Below, in pieces: positions 5,673-12,401 of a stretch of 50,409 bases of DNA (position 1 is its first letter; the number at the start of each line of letters is the position of its first letter). Position numbers and translations under genes: made by a program. This stretch comes from Patescibacteria group bacterium (lineage in GTDB: Bacteria; Patescibacteriota; Patescibacteriia; 2-12-FULL-60-25). Where the stretch lies: the NCBI GenBank assembly GCA_028715505.1, contig JAQURS010000003.1, positions 1 through 50,409 on the forward strand, in the 5' to 3' direction. Below the pieces are notes generated by a model. That model was not told the origin of the DNA and did not search any database. It worked only from the letters and a program-made list of their open reading frames with translations.

Positions 5673-6453
5673 AGGAGCGGGGGAGAGAGCCTTTGCGGGC
5701 GAGGTAATCCTTGCCTTTGCCTACGGCCATGTTGATTGGCACGCCGCGGGAGCAGGGGCCGGTCTTGCTGCAGTCCTCTTCCTTCCAGGAGTCGAACTTG
5801 ATGTTGAGGAGCGCGTAAAGCTCGGGCGCGGAGACGTCTTCCGCTTTGACGTTGCCGCGGTTGCAGAGCAGGGCGGCGCCGATGACTTGCCCTCCGTAGG
5901 CGCGCACGGCCGCGATGCTTTTTCTGACCGAGCCGCCGGTGGTGCAGACGTCGTCGACGACCAGCACCCTCTTGCCCTTCACGAACTTATCGTAACCGCG
6001 CTTGATGATGAACTCAGGATGGCGGACGAAAACCTCGTCACCCTCTTTGAGGATGATGGTTTTTAGGTTTTCGTCGCGGTCTTCGCGTTCGGCAGCGAGC
6101 GCGATGATCTCGAGCCGCGGGCTGAGCAGCTGGCTGACTTTGATGACGGATTCGTCCTTGGGTTCGGCATAAACCGCCATCACGTCGCGATCAGTGATCT
6201 CCGAGAGGTGGAAAGCGGTCCATTGCGAGAGGATGACTCCGCCCACGGCCGGCGCCAAAACCACGTCCACGTTTGCGCCGGCAAAGCGTTCCGCGATCCC
6301 GCGACACAGCTTCGAGGTCTTACGGGTGTACGGATAAATGGCGTCTTTGTTGACGTAGGCTGTGCCGTGCTGACCAGAGGTGTACACGATGTGGCTGCCG
6401 GTGATGACGGCGTTGACTTCGCCCAGCATCTGCAGGACTTCTTGTTCGTTCAT
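5671..6453 (-). CDS. pyrE: Orotate phosphoribosyltransferase
   Basis: 260 residues. Converts orotate and PRPP to orotidine 5'-monophosphate, the fifth step of UMP synthesis, in the cytoplasm. The type I PRTase signature VLVVDDVCTTGGS is at about residues 163-175, with the PRPP-binding aspartates D167 and D168. The flexible catalytic loop appears enlarged (about residues 100-155), with an inserted KTIILKEGDEVFVRHPEF region, making it longer than the usual ~210 residues. The C-terminal W-K-x-E-x-C segment matches the paralog downstream. Start: AAGGAGG a few bases before ATG. It lies 17 bases after pyrF, so the two are one operon. Confidence 0.9.
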   Translation of the reverse strand: MNEQEVLQMLGEVNAVITGSHIVYTSGQHGTAYVNKDAIYPYTRKTSKLCRGIAERFAGANVDVVLAPAVGGVILSQWTAFHLSEITDRDVMAVYAEPKDESVIKVSQLLSPRLEIIALAAEREDRDENLKTIILKEGDEVFVRHPEFIIKRGYDKFVKGKRVLVVDDVCTTGGSVRKSIAAVRAYGGQVIGAALLCNRGNVKAEDVSAPELYALLNIKFDSWKEEDCSKTGPCSRGVPINMAVGKGKDYLARKGSLPRS

Positions 6454-6470
6454 GATGACCTCCTTTCGGA

Positions 6471-7430
6471 TCAGGCAGCCATCAGTTCCTTGCGGATCAC
6501 GGTGATCTGCTCGTGCAACTTGATGGTCTCGCGGCGCGCGGCTTCGGCGTAGTCCTCGCCCTTCGAGGCGAAGATGATTCCCGAACTCGAATTAATGATG
6601 AGTCCGGTGCCGCGGCTGTTCAGGCCGTTCTTGAGTGTGGCAACCAGGTCTCCGCCTTGCTTGCCAATGCCGGGAACGAGGATGTACATGTTGTCGCCCA
6701 CGATCTTGCGGACCCAACCCAACTGTTCGGGATAGGTCGCGCCGACGACGAGCAGGCAGTTGCCGTGCTTGTTCCACTTGCGTGAAACGCGCAGGGCAAT
6801 GTACTGGTAAAGCGGGATGAGATATCCGGGTTTTTGATTGTAGCTCGTGATATGGGCCGCCCACGTGTCCTCGATGCCCTTGGGCAGGGGATTGTCTTCC
6901 GTGAGCTCGGCCATCTCCTCATAGCTGACGTATACCGGCTTGTCCTGGAACTCGCCGCCGCCCTTGTTGGACGTCTTGCAGAGCACGATGATGCCCTTGT
7001 CGGCGCGATCGAGGAACGGCACGTTGGCCTCCTGGCCGAGGTAGGGATGGATGGTGATGGCGTCAGCGTTGAGCCGGCCGAGCAATCCTTTGGCATAGGC
7101 TTCGTTGGTCTTGCCAATGTCTCCACGTTTGGCGTCCAAGATCACCGGGAGCCCGGGGCAGATCTCGCGAATCGCGCAGAGCGTTGCTTCGAGGTCCGCT
7201 TGCCAGCGGACCGGGACAGCCTCGTAGAAAGCGGAGTTGGGCTTGTAGCAGCAGATCGTGTCGCCGGTCGCTTGGACGATGTTCTTGTTGAACCGGAGCG
7301 TCGCGTCACTGTCGTCATCATCGTCGATGACGCAATCGGGCAACTGGTCGAAGTCGCTGTCCAGCCCCACGCAAACCAACTTGCCCTCGGCCTGTTTGGC
7401 GTCGAGCATCTCAATAAACCTGCATGTCAT
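6471..7430 (-). CDS. pyrF: Orotidine 5'-phosphate decarboxylase (subfamily 2)
   Basis: 319 residues, a TIM-barrel enzyme converting OMP to UMP. The diagnostic LDAKRGDIGKT is at about residues 98-108 (catalytic Lys/Asp set D99, K101, D104), which together with the length identifies the longer archaeal/mycobacterial-type subfamily 2. CVGLDSDFDQLP near the N-terminus is the first substrate-side strand. An acidic DDDDD run (36-40) sits in a surface loop. Start: AAGGAG seven bases before ATG; a TTGTC-cat-GACAA hairpin abuts the SD and could hide it. Operon with pyrE. Confidence 0.92.
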   Translation of the reverse strand: MTCRFIEMLDAKQAEGKLVCVGLDSDFDQLPDCVIDDDDDSDATLRFNKNIVQATGDTICCYKPNSAFYEAVPVRWQADLEATLCAIREICPGLPVILDAKRGDIGKTNEAYAKGLLGRLNADAITIHPYLGQEANVPFLDRADKGIIVLCKTSNKGGGEFQDKPVYVSYEEMAELTEDNPLPKGIEDTWAAHITSYNQKPGYLIPLYQYIALRVSRKWNKHGNCLLVVGATYPEQLGWVRKIVGDNMYILVPGIGKQGGDLVATLKNGLNSRGTGLIINSSSGIIFASKGEDYAEAARRETIKLHEQITVIRKELMAA

Positions 7431-7506
7431 GGCGTTTCTCCTTGTCGATGGACAACATTCTCAGCCTGTACAACTTGGCGCCCAGTTTGGGGGTAAAAGC
7501 CGAAAA

Positions 7507-7540
7507 TGTCAACCCGCCTTCGCCTAGGCTCCGGCGGGTT
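7507..7540 (-). repeat. CCGCC-TTCGCC palindromic repeat with TTGACA at its edge
   Basis: AACCCGCC at 7511-7518 pairs with GGCGGGTT at 7533-7540 around TTCGCCTAGGCTCC. A sister copy with the same TTCGCC-AGGCT core lies at 8861-8886 beside the tRNA. The minus strand leaving this palindrome reads GGGTTGACA, so it may supply the -35 of the pyrF-pyrE promoter; no clear -10 follows at 17 bases. Confidence 0.5.
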
Positions 7541-7552
7541 ATTGCTCCGCAA

Positions 7553-7582
7553 TAAAAAAAGCCGCTCTGTGTCACAGATCGG
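7553..7582 (-). terminator. purM terminator
   Basis: Minus strand CCG-a-TCTGTG-a-CACAGA-g-CGG followed by CTTTTTTT, starting about 14 bases after the purM stop. An ATTGC/GCAAT stem follows. Confidence 0.8.
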
Positions 7583-7596
7583 CAGTAGTCGGAGTG

Positions 7597-8727
7597 TCAG
7601 CGCACGCCCAGGGTTTCGCCGTCGAAGACGATGTCCTTGGGAGCGATGATGACTTGCTTCTTGTCGCTCTCTTCGATGCAACCCGCTTCCAACGCGTCGA
7701 AACCGCACTTCGCGATGGTTTCCAGAGTCTTCGTGACATCCGTTTCCGGAACGTACAAGGCAAAGCCTGCGCCCATGTTGAAGTTTGCGTAGGCCTCCCG
7801 GTCATCAACCGGTCCGTGTTCCTGGATGAAGTCGAAGATGGGCAACTGGGGAGGGAGCACTTCCACGACGTACTTGAACGGTTTCACGGCCCGCATCAGT
7901 TTGCGCCAGCCGTGTCCGGTGATGTTCACGGCGTAGTGAATGTCCACCTTGGCTTTTTGGCATGCGTTGATGATCGGAGCGTAAATCAGGGTTGGAGAAA
8001 GCAGGCTCTCGCCGTAGGTGCGATCATCTGAGAGTTCCGTCAAATATCCCTGCGGCAATTTATCGGCAATCTTGCGGGCCATGGTTAGGCCATTGGCGTG
8101 AATGCCCGAGCTGCTGACGAGGATGATGGCGTCTCCGTGCTGGATATTCCGTTGGTCGATTAGGTTTCTCTTGTCGGCAATGAAGCCGAAGCAAGCGCCG
8201 GCAAGATCAGCCGCTCCTGGCACGATGATGTCTTTCAGGGTTGGAGTTTCTCCTCCTCCCCAAACACCACCGGCTTGGTCAACGGCCCGTTTTGTCCCGA
8301 CGATCAAGTCTTGGCAGCGCCGCGAATGTTCGAACCATTCCGATTCGCCTACGGCCAAGTACTGTCCGTACACGACGGGCAACGCGCCGACCGTAATGAG
8401 GTCGTTGACGGCCATGGCCACGTTGCATATGGCGATATTGGCATAGTGGGTCTGACCGGTCTTGCTCTTGATGTCGGAGATCACGTCGTACCTGTCCGCC
8501 ACGAGCGACTTGGTGCCAAGTCCCTCGACGACGAAAGCCCAATATCCCCACGGAGTTTCGATGACATAGGCGCTTTCACCCCGGCTCTCTTTGACTTCGC
8601 TGAATCCGAAATCCTCAAGATTCTGAGCGGTTTCGAACCCGGAGATCTGCGCCCTACGTTTGTACGGATCCATGGCGTCGTAATCAACGCCCGTGCCTGC
8701 GTACGTCATTCCTTTTTCTTGCGTCAT
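7597..8727 (-). CDS. purM: Phosphoribosylformylglycinamidine cyclo-ligase (AIR synthetase)
   Basis: 376 residues. Closes the imidazole ring of AIR from FGAM with ATP in purine synthesis. Seen: N-terminal GTGVDYDAMDPYKRR, the conserved IAICNVAMAVNDLITVGALP segment (nucleotide/dimer face), GGGETP at about 157-162, SSSGIHANGLTMAR, and NITGHGWRKLMRAV near 270-285, in the order expected for the PurM/AIRS N and C domains. It is longer than E. coli PurM (about 345). No other purine gene is in the window, so it may act on a salvaged or shared intermediate. Start: AAGGAG seven to nine bases before ATG. Separate transcript from pyrFE. Confidence 0.88.
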   Translation of the reverse strand: MTQEKGMTYAGTGVDYDAMDPYKRRAQISGFETAQNLEDFGFSEVKESRGESAYVIETPWGYWAFVVEGLGTKSLVADRYDVISDIKSKTGQTHYANIAICNVAMAVNDLITVGALPVVYGQYLAVGESEWFEHSRRCQDLIVGTKRAVDQAGGVWGGGETPTLKDIIVPGAADLAGACFGFIADKRNLIDQRNIQHGDAIILVSSSGIHANGLTMARKIADKLPQGYLTELSDDRTYGESLLSPTLIYAPIINACQKAKVDIHYAVNITGHGWRKLMRAVKPFKYVVEVLPPQLPIFDFIQEHGPVDDREAYANFNMGAGFALYVPETDVTKTLETIAKCGFDALEAGCIEESDKKQVIIAPKDIVFDGETLGVR

Positions 8728-8849
8728 GACTCTTCTCCTTGTGAACGTGCGTCAACTTTTACGGCTGGCAGCAGCTTAATGGTTTTATCCTTTTGGCGCA
8801 AGCATATTGATCGGGGGCTCGTGGCCTGCTAAGATGCCGACGTCCTCGA

Positions 8850-8862
8850 GCGCCCTTAGCTC
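8850..8862 (+). repeat. Copy of the tRNA-Arg 5' end
   Basis: GCGCCCTTAGCTC is identical to the first 13 bases of the tRNA at 8897-8909. It runs directly into a palindrome of the CCGGCC-TTCGCC family (8861-8886), so it looks like the stump of a second tRNA copy. Confidence 0.6.
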
Positions 8863-8896
8863 CGGCCTTCGCCGAGGCTTCGGCCGGTTACCACAA

Positions 8897-8971
8897 GCGC
8901 CCTTAGCTCAACGGATAGAGCGCCGGTCTTCGGAACCGGTGATGGGGGTTCGATTCCCTCAGGGCGCACCA
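8897..8971 (+). tRNA. tRNA-Arg(UCG) with encoded CCA
   Basis: Cloverleaf: acceptor GCGCCCT/AGGGCGC, D stem GCTC/GAGC, anticodon stem CCGGT/ACCGG with loop CTTCGGA (anticodon TCG, reading CGA), T stem GGGGG/CCCTC around TTCGATT, discriminator A and CCA at 8969-8971. It is followed at once by a terminator (8975-9001). Copies of both ends lie nearby: the 5' 13 bases at 8850-8862 and the 3' end from the T-loop on at 9119-9141. Confidence 0.95.
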
Positions 8972-8974
8972 CGT

Positions 8975-9001
8975 AAAAAACTCGGCTTGACCGAGTTTTT
9001 T
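8975..9001 (+). terminator. tRNA-Arg terminator
   Basis: AAAAAACTCGG-cttga-CCGAGTTTTTT, four bases after the CCA end. Confidence 0.85.
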
Positions 9002-9027
9002 AAACAAACAACATAGTTAACTAAAGA

Positions 9028-9123
9028 GAATCGAACGTGAAGGGGTAGGGAAACGGGAGTTTCCCTTGGCGGAAGTATTGAAACCGAAGGGTTTCAAAAG
9101 GAACGGAGTGACGTGTGAGATTC
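9028..9123 (+). ncRNA. Branched structured element linked to the tRNA 3' end copy
   Basis: Outer stem GAATC-ga-ACGT (9028-9038) pairs with ACGT-gtga-GATTC (9111-9123). Inside are two clean hairpins: GGGAAAC-ggga-GTTTCCC (9048-9065) and GAAACC-gaag-GGTTTC (9080-9095). The right arm of the outer stem is the start of the copied tRNA 3' end. The unit therefore reads as a three-way-junction RNA or DNA structure ending in a tRNA 3' end, and is followed by its own terminator. No ORF. Could be a small mobile unit targeting tRNA genes, a structured RNA, or a recombination site; no known family recognised. Confidence 0.5.
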
Positions 9124-9148
9124 CCTCAGGGCGCACCACGTAAAAAAC
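9119..9148 (+). repeat. 30-bp direct repeat of the tRNA-Arg 3' end (att-like)
   Basis: GATTCCCTCAGGGCGCACCA plus ACGTAAAAAAC, identical to 8952-8981. Identity starts inside the T-loop and runs through CCA into the terminator A-tract. Repeats that begin in the T arm are what tyrosine-integrase elements leave at tRNA genes. The spacing of 167 bases is far too short for an autonomous element. Confidence 0.7.
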
Positions 9149-9172
9149 CGCTTTAGTTAATGGCGGTTTTTT
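9142..9172 (+). terminator. Terminator after the tRNA 3' end copy
   Basis: AAAAAACCGC-11nt-GCGGTTTTTT. A nested hairpin GCCCCGT/ACGGGGC with inner CCCGAC/GTCGGG follows at 9177-9211. Confidence 0.75.
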
Positions 9173-9265
9173 ACGTGCCCCGTGACCCGACTTTGTCGGG
9201 TTTTACGGGGCAAGTTGCTAGTAAGCGGTTTCACGTGGCGCCGCCAAGTTAAGATGGCGCCGCCA

Positions 9266-9292
9266 GCAAAAAAAAGAAACGGCGAGCGCCGT
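9266..9292 (-). terminator. Terminator of the HicB-like gene
   Basis: Minus strand ACGGCG-ct-CGCCGT followed by TTCTTTTTTTT, four bases after the stop. Confidence 0.85.
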
Positions 9293-9295
9293 TGT

Positions 9296-9826
9296 CTAGG
9301 AAGCGAGGATGTCGAAGTCCTCCTCTTGTCGGGCAAAGTCTGCCCTGAGTCTGGTTTGGCTGGATTGGCGCACGTGCCTGAGCATGACCCGGTCCCTGTG
9401 GTTCGCCTTGATCTGGCCTTCTTCCAGCCCGGCGAGGCGATCCAAATTGATCGCCATCATCCGCGCCATTTCTTCGCGCGTCTTCATTCGTTCTACGCGC
9501 GTCCAGTGGATCTCCAACCCTGCTGCAAGGTTCTCGGGAAGGGGATCGGCTTCGAGCTCGATCTCAGAATTGAGGAGCCTGAACTGGTAGGTTCCCGGTT
9601 GAGCGATGGTGTACCCGCCTCGCAATCGAGTCGGGATCCAGCCAGGGGCTTCAGGCGTGCCGACAAGCCAGGCCAAGGCCCGCGATCGGATAGCCGCCTG
9701 AAACTCTTCTTCCGTGGCCAGCTCTCCTTCCTTTGGTCTGAGGTTGAAGCAACAACCAGGAAAGTCAGGGAACGAAACCTTGCGTCCGCCTGGGATAACC
9801 CGAACTACGATGGGATAGCGTACCAT
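9296..9826 (-). CDS. HicB-like protein without a visible HicA partner
   Basis: 176 residues. Residues 4-27 (YPIVVRVIPGGRKVSFPDFP, then GC) match the opening strand-turn-strand of the HicB antitoxin partial RNase H fold, normally YPxxxxxxxGGxxVxFPDxPGC. The following region keeps helix-forming AAIRSRALAWL, but residues about 55-110 are longer than usual, and the C-terminal charged helices (TREEMARMMAINLDRLAGLE) could be the DNA-binding part. No HicA-sized gene (about 60-80 residues with a dsRBD-like fold) is adjacent on either strand. Start: GGAGGT five bases before ATG. An inverted repeat at 9843-9863 just upstream is a likely operator. Solo HicB-like proteins may be regulators or leftover antitoxins. 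Confidence 0.6.
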   Translation of the reverse strand: MVRYPIVVRVIPGGRKVSFPDFPGCCFNLRPKEGELATEEEFQAAIRSRALAWLVGTPEAPGWIPTRLRGGYTIAQPGTYQFRLLNSEIELEADPLPENLAAGLEIHWTRVERMKTREEMARMMAINLDRLAGLEEGQIKANHRDRVMLRHVRQSSQTRLRADFARQEEDFDILAS

Positions 9827-9842
9827 CGAGCACCTCCATGGT

Positions 9843-9863
9843 ATGGTAGGAATTTACTACCAT
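9843..9863 (-). promoter_or_regulatory. Operator-like dyad upstream of the HicB-like gene
   Basis: ATGGTAG (9843-9849) and CTACCAT (9857-9863), 7-base arms around 7 bases, about 17 bases upstream of the start. A further TACCAT/ATGGTA pair spans the start codon. Autoregulation would be expected for a HicB-type protein. Confidence 0.5.
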
Positions 9864-9878
9864 TTTGCCTGATTAGTG

Positions 9879-10595
9879 TCAAGCCGAAACGCCCCAGTTC
9901 TTAGCCTCTAAACCGGCTTGGGCTGCCGCGATTTGGGCTTCTTGTTTGGACGTGCCGCTGCCTAAGGCGATCAATTCCTTATCCAAAAACACGCCCACCG
10001 TGAACTCCTTGTTGTGGTCCGGGCCGGTTTCTTTAAGAACTTTGTAGGTGGGAGTGACGCCAAGCATTTCCTGGGCCGTCTCTTGGAATTTGCTCTTGGG
10101 ATCGATGTAAAGCTGGTTCTTCAGAATAAAAGGCAGATGCGAAAGTATGTGCTTATGGATGAAACCCTCGGCCGCTTTGGCTCCGCCGTCCAAATAAATC
10201 GCGCCGATGATGGCTTCGATGGCGTTGGCCAGAATGTACATGCGGGCTTTCGAATTCTTGTCTTTAGCCTCGCCTTTGGACATCAACAAATAGTCCTCAA
10301 ATTCCAGCTGGGTTGCGATGCCGGCCAAAGTTTTGGCGTTGACCAAGGCGGCGCGCCAGTTGGTGAGCTCGCCTTCGGGGTTGGCGTAATTTTTATAAAG
10401 ATGTTCGGTCACGATCAGTTCCAAAACCGCGTCGCCTAAAAATTCCAGGCGCTCGTTATGTTCGTATTCGTAATCCGAGTGCTCATTTAAATATGAACGG
10501 TGAGTCAGGGATTGGAGCAACATGCTCTTATCCTTGAATTTGTAACCAAGCCGTTCTTCAAGCGGCTTATAATCGGTCTGGGGTACTGTTGTCAT
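9879..10595 (-). CDS. rnc: Ribonuclease III
   Basis: 238 residues. Endonuclease cutting double-stranded RNA, for rRNA and mRNA processing. RNase III signature ERLEFLGDAVLEL at residues 48-60 (E51, D55), second catalytic stretch ILANAIEAIIGAIYLDGG at 121-138, and a C-terminal dsRNA-binding domain (SKFQETAQEMLG to SKQEAQIAAAQAGLEA). The residue aligned with E. coli D114 is Asn124, while the key Glu (E127, aligned with E117) is kept. No SD precedes the ATG. The 85 bases between nusB and rnc contain TTCGC/GCGAA and CTGACG/CGTCAG stems. Confidence 0.92.
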   Translation of the reverse strand: MTTVPQTDYKPLEERLGYKFKDKSMLLQSLTHRSYLNEHSDYEYEHNERLEFLGDAVLELIVTEHLYKNYANPEGELTNWRAALVNAKTLAGIATQLEFEDYLLMSKGEAKDKNSKARMYILANAIEAIIGAIYLDGGAKAAEGFIHKHILSHLPFILKNQLYIDPKSKFQETAQEMLGVTPTYKVLKETGPDHNKEFTVGVFLDKELIALGSGTSKQEAQIAAAQAGLEAKNWGVSA

Positions 10596-10680
10596 ACATT
10601 CGCTTTTTGCGAACGTTGCTCACGACGCTGACGGATTTGATCCGTGCGCTTCGTCAGTCTCGTTCGTCATAGGGGTTGAA

Positions 10681-11190
10681 TTAGTTGCCGTCCGCTTCTT
10701 CGGGCGGCTTTTCGTCACTTTTCTTTTCTTCGGGATTTTCTTCTTTGGGTTTGTCCGAACTCTTGGCCACGCCTTTGGCCGTTTGGTCTCGGAAGACCGC
10801 GCCCAGCACGCCGTTCACGAATTTTCCGGAAGATTCGCCGCCGAAAGTTTTGGCCAACTCGATCGCTTCATTGATGGCGACTTTGGAAGGGATCTCCTGG
10901 TCGTAAACCAATTCATAGATTCCCATTCGGAGCACGTTGCGGTCCACGGTCGTGATCCTTTCGATCGGCCAGTCCGGGGCAAAGTGCCCGATAGCCTCGT
11001 CGATCTCCTTTTGATTGCCTATGACGCCCTTAATCAAAGTCAAAGCGAAAGGCCGTTCGTCCATCTCAGGAGCGAACTCTTTCAGGTTGCGTTCAATTAT
11101 TTCGAGGGCCTGGTCCTTATCCAACGAATGGAAATCCCATTCGTAAAGGGATTGGAGGACCAAGGAGCGGGCGAGGTGGCGGTTGGACAT
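10681..11190 (-). CDS. nusB: Transcription antitermination factor NusB
   Basis: 169 residues. Binds boxA RNA with S10 (NusE) for rRNA antitermination. NusB fold: [19 protein letters not shown] at the N-terminus, [20 protein letters not shown] in the middle, and the signature [35 protein letters not shown] (about residues 90-125), then [10 protein letters not shown]. The last ~30 residues are a charged Lys/Glu/Pro tail beyond the normal fold. No SD. Transcribed with rnc after rpmF. Confidence 0.92.
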   Translation of the reverse strand: MSNRHLARSLVLQSLYEWDFHSLDKDQALEIIERNLKEFAPEMDERPFALTLIKGVIGNQKEIDEAIGHFAPDWPIERITTVDRNVLRMGIYELVYDQEIPSKVAINEAIELAKTFGGESSGKFVNGVLGAVFRDQTAKGVAKSSDKPKEENPEEKKSDEKPPEEADGN

Positions 11191-11227
11191 AGAAAAGGTG
11201 CGAGTTAAAGATCAAACCGATCCGGGG

Positions 11228-11458
11228 TTAGGCCGGCTCTGTCTTTTTAGTTTTTTTGAGGAGTTTCTCAAGTTTGCGTTCCTTGCCTTTCACGTGGATG
11301 GCATGGCCTCGGTAAGAGGTCGCGCCCGGAGCGGCCCGGTGCGAAAGATGAGTTTGTTGGCTCTGTTTGTCGACGGCCACGTTTTGTCCTTTTAAAGCAA
11401 AATGTGAGGCGCGACGGCGCTTGTGAGAGCTAGTTCTACGGTGTCCAGGAAGACCCAT
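11228..11458 (-). CDS. rpmF: 50S ribosomal protein bL32, zinc-free form
   Basis: 76 residues. Identified by the basic N-terminus MGLPGHRRTSSHKRRRASH followed by F-A-L-K, matching the bL32 opening. The zinc-binding cysteines normally following (C-x2-C ... C-x2-C) are absent; the region reads THLSHRAAPGATSYRGHAIH, so histidines at most remain. A Lys-rich helix closes the protein. No SD; a -10 TATCCT with TG ahead is at 11488-11493, right behind the ndk terminator. Confidence 0.75.
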   Translation of the reverse strand: MGLPGHRRTSSHKRRRASHFALKGQNVAVDKQSQQTHLSHRAAPGATSYRGHAIHVKGKERKLEKLLKKTKKTEPA

Positions 11459-11487
11459 AACTAAAATTACTGATGATTAATGCTTTA

Positions 11488-11493
11488 AGGATA
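11488..11493 (-). promoter_or_regulatory. Extended -10 of the rpmF-nusB-rnc unit
   Basis: Minus strand TGTTATCCT. The same TATCCT box precedes ndk (12066-12071) and aspS (43442-43447), so it seems to be a usual -10 form in this genome. Leader about 25-30 bases. Confidence 0.5.
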
Positions 11494-11495
11494 AC

Positions 11496-11521
11496 AAAAA
11501 AGCTCTTAAAAGGCAAGAGCT
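11496..11521 (-). terminator. ndk terminator
   Basis: Minus strand AGCTCTT-gcctttt-AAGAGCT-TTTTT, 20 bases after the ndk stop. Confidence 0.8.
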
Positions 11522-11541
11522 CGTTTGTGCCTTGTTTTGGC

Positions 11542-12054
11542 TTAAACTATGGTCTTTTGGGTGTAACCCGGGGCGAACTCGTGCAATTCTTCCGGATCAA
11601 ACCAAACTTCGATCTCTTGGATGGCTTCTTCCGGGGTGCCCGAGGCGTGGATCAGGTTGAAAATGCCGGTTTTTTTGGCATCGGCGTGCTTATAGGAAAC
11701 GTGGGCATAATCTCCGCGGATGGTGCCCGGCGCGGCCGATTTTGGCTCCGTGCCGCCCACCATTTTTCTGACCAGCTCGACGGCTTCGACGCCTTCCAGG
11801 GCTATGGCGACGACCGGTCCCGAAACCAGCATGTCTACCATTAGTTTGCGCACGTGTTCGCCGCGGCGGATGGCCAGGTCTTCGGTGTAATGCTTAAGGG
11901 CCGTTTCTTCGTCCGGCCAAACCATCTTCATGCCCACGATTTTTAAGCCTACCCGTTCGAACCGGCTGGTTATTTCGCCGATAACTCCGCGTTCCACGGC
12001 GTCCGGCTTGAGCAGCACCAAAGTGCGCTGGATCGTTTCGCAAGTGTTTGTCAT
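11542..12054 (-). CDS. ndk: Nucleoside diphosphate kinase
   Basis: 170 residues. Transfers the gamma phosphate between NTPs and NDPs through a phosphohistidine. RTLVLLKPDAVERG at 10-23 is the opening strand; the active-site histidine is H136 in FNLIHASGTPEEA. Between GDYAH and the active site the sequence carries VSYKHADAKKTGIF, longer than the E. coli enzyme, and the C-terminus has a further extension (FAPGYTQKTIV). No SD. The -10 TATCCT with a TG ahead (12066-12071) leaves a leader of only about four bases. Confidence 0.92.
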   Translation of the reverse strand: MTNTCETIQRTLVLLKPDAVERGVIGEITSRFERVGLKIVGMKMVWPDEETALKHYTEDLAIRRGEHVRKLMVDMLVSGPVVAIALEGVEAVELVRKMVGGTEPKSAAPGTIRGDYAHVSYKHADAKKTGIFNLIHASGTPEEAIQEIEVWFDPEELHEFAPGYTQKTIV

Positions 12055-12401
12055 ATTTCGACGGCAGGATAGCAGTTAAAACGCGACTTGAAAAGGGGAG
12101 TGATAATGATCGCTTGACGTCCGGTTTGCGGCGCGAGACGATCAAAACGGGACTGGTTGAGGTTTCGGGCTAATTCGGCTTTTTGAGGCCACCCCTCCAT
12201 TTTCCCGTGGGAAATTGGATTAGGCCTCTGCAGCGTTCAGTCATGGAAACTGCCCAGGTGGATTCTCCGCCGTCGCTAAAGCTATGGCGTATAAATTCTG
12301 CCGAATGCGGTTTGCATGGCCAGTGCCGAGCTAAGCTCGGCCATGCTCGATTGTTGCACTGCCGAAAGCCTCGCCGGTCCTCTTGTGTTATAATTGTCGG
12401 C
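12055..12401. other. 347-base divergent intergenic region
   Basis: It holds the ndk promoter (minus, 12066-12071) and the 12402 gene promoter (plus, 12386-12394). In between are two long dyads: GAGGCC (12185-12190) with GGCCTC (12223-12228) enclosing CCATTTTCCC/GGGAAAtTGG, and GCATGGCC/GGCCATGC around CGAGCT/AGCTCG near 12315-12349. Frames open through it on both strands lack start signals. No gene called. Confidence 0.45.
12386..12394 (+). promoter_or_regulatory. Extended -10 promoter giving a leaderless mRNA
   Basis: TGTTATAAT with only 7 bases between the TATAAT and the ATG at 12402. Normal initiation 7 bases after the -10 would place the transcript start on or beside the start codon. Confidence 0.65.

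Noticed and set aside
9028-9123. Self-splicing intron in the tRNA
   Set aside because: The tRNA at 8897-8971 is intact and followed by a terminator; the structured unit lies after it, not inside the anticodon loop.
8952-9148. Boundaries of a large integrative element
   Set aside because: The two att-like repeats are only 167 bases apart and no integrase gene is in the window; the unknown cluster at 471-8727 lies outside them.
12183-12401. N-terminal extension of the small membrane protein
   Set aside because: A TGTTATAAT promoter lies at 12386-12394, so the extension would not be transcribed from it.
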